Part shown: piece after piece, positions 62,748 to 64,000 of the stretch
How the letters are laid out: each line of letters starts with the position of its first letter
Position numbering within the stretch: the stretch's first letter is position 1
Assembly (NCBI RefSeq): GCF_027853245.1
Contig: NZ_JAPTZM010000002.1
Source: Atlantibacter subterraneus
Lineage (GTDB): Bacteria > Pseudomonadota > Gammaproteobacteria > Enterobacterales > Enterobacteriaceae
Strand: one strand, 5' to 3'
Length of the DNA: 64,000 bases
Notes under the pieces: generated by a model
What the model was told of the DNA's origin: nothing
What the model saw: the letters and a program-made list of their open reading frames with translations, nothing else
Database searches by the model: none
Translations under genes and position numbers: made by a program

Positions 62748-62906
62748 ATTAACCCCCACTGGAATGCGCATGAAGTGCCTCATTGTATGAAAATAACCGA
62801 TCACTTTCTAGCCGCTCCGTGGTTGTATTTCGCCAGACGGTAACGCATACAGACTGGCTTTTCATCCACGGAATGTTGTTCTTTCGCGCTGGTTTCCAGA
62901 TTAATT

Positions 62907-62937
62907 AAACAACAACCCCGCATTGCGCGGGGTTGTT
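62907..62937 (-). terminator. Terminator of yjbB
   Basis: AACAACCCCGC / GCGGGGTTGTT, an 11-bp stem with a 5-base loop, with TTAATT on the minus side after it. Separates yjbB from ccdAB on the same strand. Confidence 0.82.
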
Positions 62938-62956
62938 GAATCTGTCTCGCAAAACC

Positions 62957-64000
62957 TTACTCATCACGTTCATCATCATCATCCGGTTGCTCCAGCACAC
63001 TGTAGGCCACCGAACAAAACAGCGAGTTCAGACGCTTCATATCGCCCAGCAGACCGAGATGCAGCGAGCTGGTTTCGATGCTTTGCACGTTTTGCTGATG
63101 CAGGCGATTAACGTGCGCATGGGCGTAGCGCCGGTTCATGATCCGGAAGCGGTGCTTGTTGCGCCGCAGGCGACGGGCGCTGGCGACATCGGCGGAGAAA
63201 AATACCGACAGCGCCAGCTTCAGGTTGCTGGTCAGTTGCCCCAGCAGGTTGTCCAGTTCCTCCAGCCCGGCAGGGGAAAACGCGCGCCGTGCCGCCAGGG
63301 ATTTATCCGCCACTTCGCTGCCCATGCGCTCAAGAATTTCAGCGGCCTGCTGAAGGTTAAGCGACATTTCGATGATTTCTGCCCAGCGCTTCGACTCCTC
63401 TTCGGCAAGATCTTCCTTCGGCATTTGCGCCAGGTAGAGCTTGATGGCGATATGCAGCACTTCCACGTCGTCCGCCAGCTTACGCAGCTCTTTTTCCTGA
63501 CGCGGCTCGCCGTGCATCACCTTGCTCCACAGTTCCAGCATCTGCTCAAGGGCATCACCCATGCGCAGGGTTTCACGCGCGGCATTCGCCAGACCCAGCG
63601 CCGGCGTGTCCAGCGCGGTGCGGTCGAGGTGTTTCGGCTTTAAGCGCATATCCAGTTCCGGCGCGTCGGCAATCACCCGGCGGCAGAAGCGCGCCATCGG
63701 CCCGGTAAAGGGCACCATCACGATGCAGCGGATCAGGTTGTAAAAGACGTGGAAGTAGATCACCAGTTCCGAATCCGGCAGCGGCAGTTTCTGCATCGCG
63801 TCCGCCAGAAGGTGAACAAATGGCAGCACCAGCAGGCTGCCCACCAGCTTAAACAGCAGGCTTCCCAGCGCCACGCGGCGGGCGTTAGGCGTCGCGGTGC
63901 CGTTGTTGAGCATCGCCAGAATGCCGGAGCCGAGGTTGGCACCAATCACCAGGCACAGCGCCACGTCGAAGGAGATCGCGCCGGTTGCGGCGAAGGTGGC
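62957..64000 (-). CDS. yjbB: Na+/phosphate cotransporter family protein YjbB, 5' end outside the window
   Basis: About 348 C-terminal residues of a protein near 543 residues long; the frame is open to the right edge. NptA/PiT-like Na/Pi cotransporter family; in E. coli YjbB exports phosphate when overproduced. Visible are the last membrane repeats (LCLVIGANLGSGILAMLNNG, LFKLVGSLLVLPFVH, FHVFYNLIRCIVMVPF) and a cytoplasmic PhoU-like helical domain (about the last 230 residues, with two heptad-rich halves). Ends in an acidic tail (DDDDERDE). In E. coli its 3' neighbour is pepE; here it is ccdAB. Confidence 0.96.
   Translation of the reverse strand, partial: ATFAATGAISFDVALCLVIGANLGSGILAMLNNGTATPNARRVALGSLLFKLVGSLLVLPFVHLLADAMQKLPLPDSELVIYFHVFYNLIRCIVMVPFTGPMARFCRRVIADAPELDMRLKPKHLDRTALDTPALGLANAARETLRMGDALEQMLELWSKVMHGEPRQEKELRKLADDVEVLHIAIKLYLAQMPKEDLAEEESKRWAEIIEMSLNLQQAAEILERMGSEVADKSLAARRAFSPAGLEELDNLLGQLTSNLKLALSVFFSADVASARRLRRNKHRFRIMNRRYAHAHVNRLHQQNVQSIETSSLHLGLLGDMKRLNSLFCSVAYSVLEQPDDDDERDE

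Noticed and set aside
62816..62872. TCCGTGG/CCACGGA pair upstream of ccdA as an attachment-site or transposon end
   Set aside because: Only 7 bp, 43 bases apart, with no flanking duplication or recombinase gene. Likely chance.

Overview
This is a chromosomal segment of a member of the Enterobacteriaceae (Gammaproteobacteria), probably close to Enterobacter, Kosakonia or Klebsiella. Most proteins can be followed almost residue by residue against their Escherichia coli K-12 counterparts, and the backbone order matches the E. coli region that runs from acs to yjbB. The species cannot be fixed from the sequence alone. I see no tRNA, rRNA, insertion sequence, prophage or CRISPR array. Comparisons with E. 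coli rest on remembered family sequences, not on a search.

Layout. Positions 1-3916 hold the 3' part of acs, then yjcH and actP (acetate activation and uptake). 4223-7914 is an accessory block, absent from this place in E. coli: a dlsT/cyuP-cyuA pair (serine/cysteine uptake and desulfidation) followed by a LysR regulator. 7918-13257 holds yjcE, ghxP with PurR-like boxes, a glutathione S-transferase gene, the small RNA SraL, and the divergent soxR-soxS pair. 13179-17695 holds two c-di-GMP enzymes (an EAL phosphodiesterase and a PAS-GGDEF cyclase), yjcB and an unknown small gene. 17938-34917 is a conserved housekeeping stretch: ssb, uvrA, yjbR, a wrecked yjbQ, aphA, tyrB, alr, dnaB, qorA, pspG, dusA, a TraF-like outer-membrane protein gene, zur, yjbJ, dinF, lexA, dgkA. 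35050-38894 is plsB, ubiA and ubiC. 39071-46750 is the full maltose regulon cluster, malM-lamB-malK diverging from malE-malF-malG, with psiE after it.

47709-52000 is a visibly AT-richer cluster where E. coli has nothing comparable: a MalI-like LacI regulator converging on an operon for a MalX-like PTS permease, a NagB-like deaminase and a cytoplasmic glycosylasparaginase. A LacI-type operator and a CRP site lie in front of the operon. Together the genes suggest PTS uptake and breakdown of an asparagine-linked amino sugar (for example GlcNAc-asparagine). The permease gene is out of frame by exactly one unit of an (ATGC)4 repeat, so it is either recently broken or switchable. This is the strongest candidate for an undescribed system here.

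52215-55990 is yjbEFGH (exopolysaccharide-associated envelope genes). Then come pgi, lysC (with no recognisable lysine riboswitch in its short leader), a PanS-like transporter gene, yjbD, rluF, a chromosomal ccdAB toxin-antitoxin pair where E. coli has pepE, and the 3' part of yjbB, which runs off the right edge.

Other departures from the E. coli plan are a SoxS with a 24-residue tail whose codons overlap the end of pdeC, a yjbQ reduced to 36 codons, and a 123-bp imperfect palindrome between alr and dnaB.
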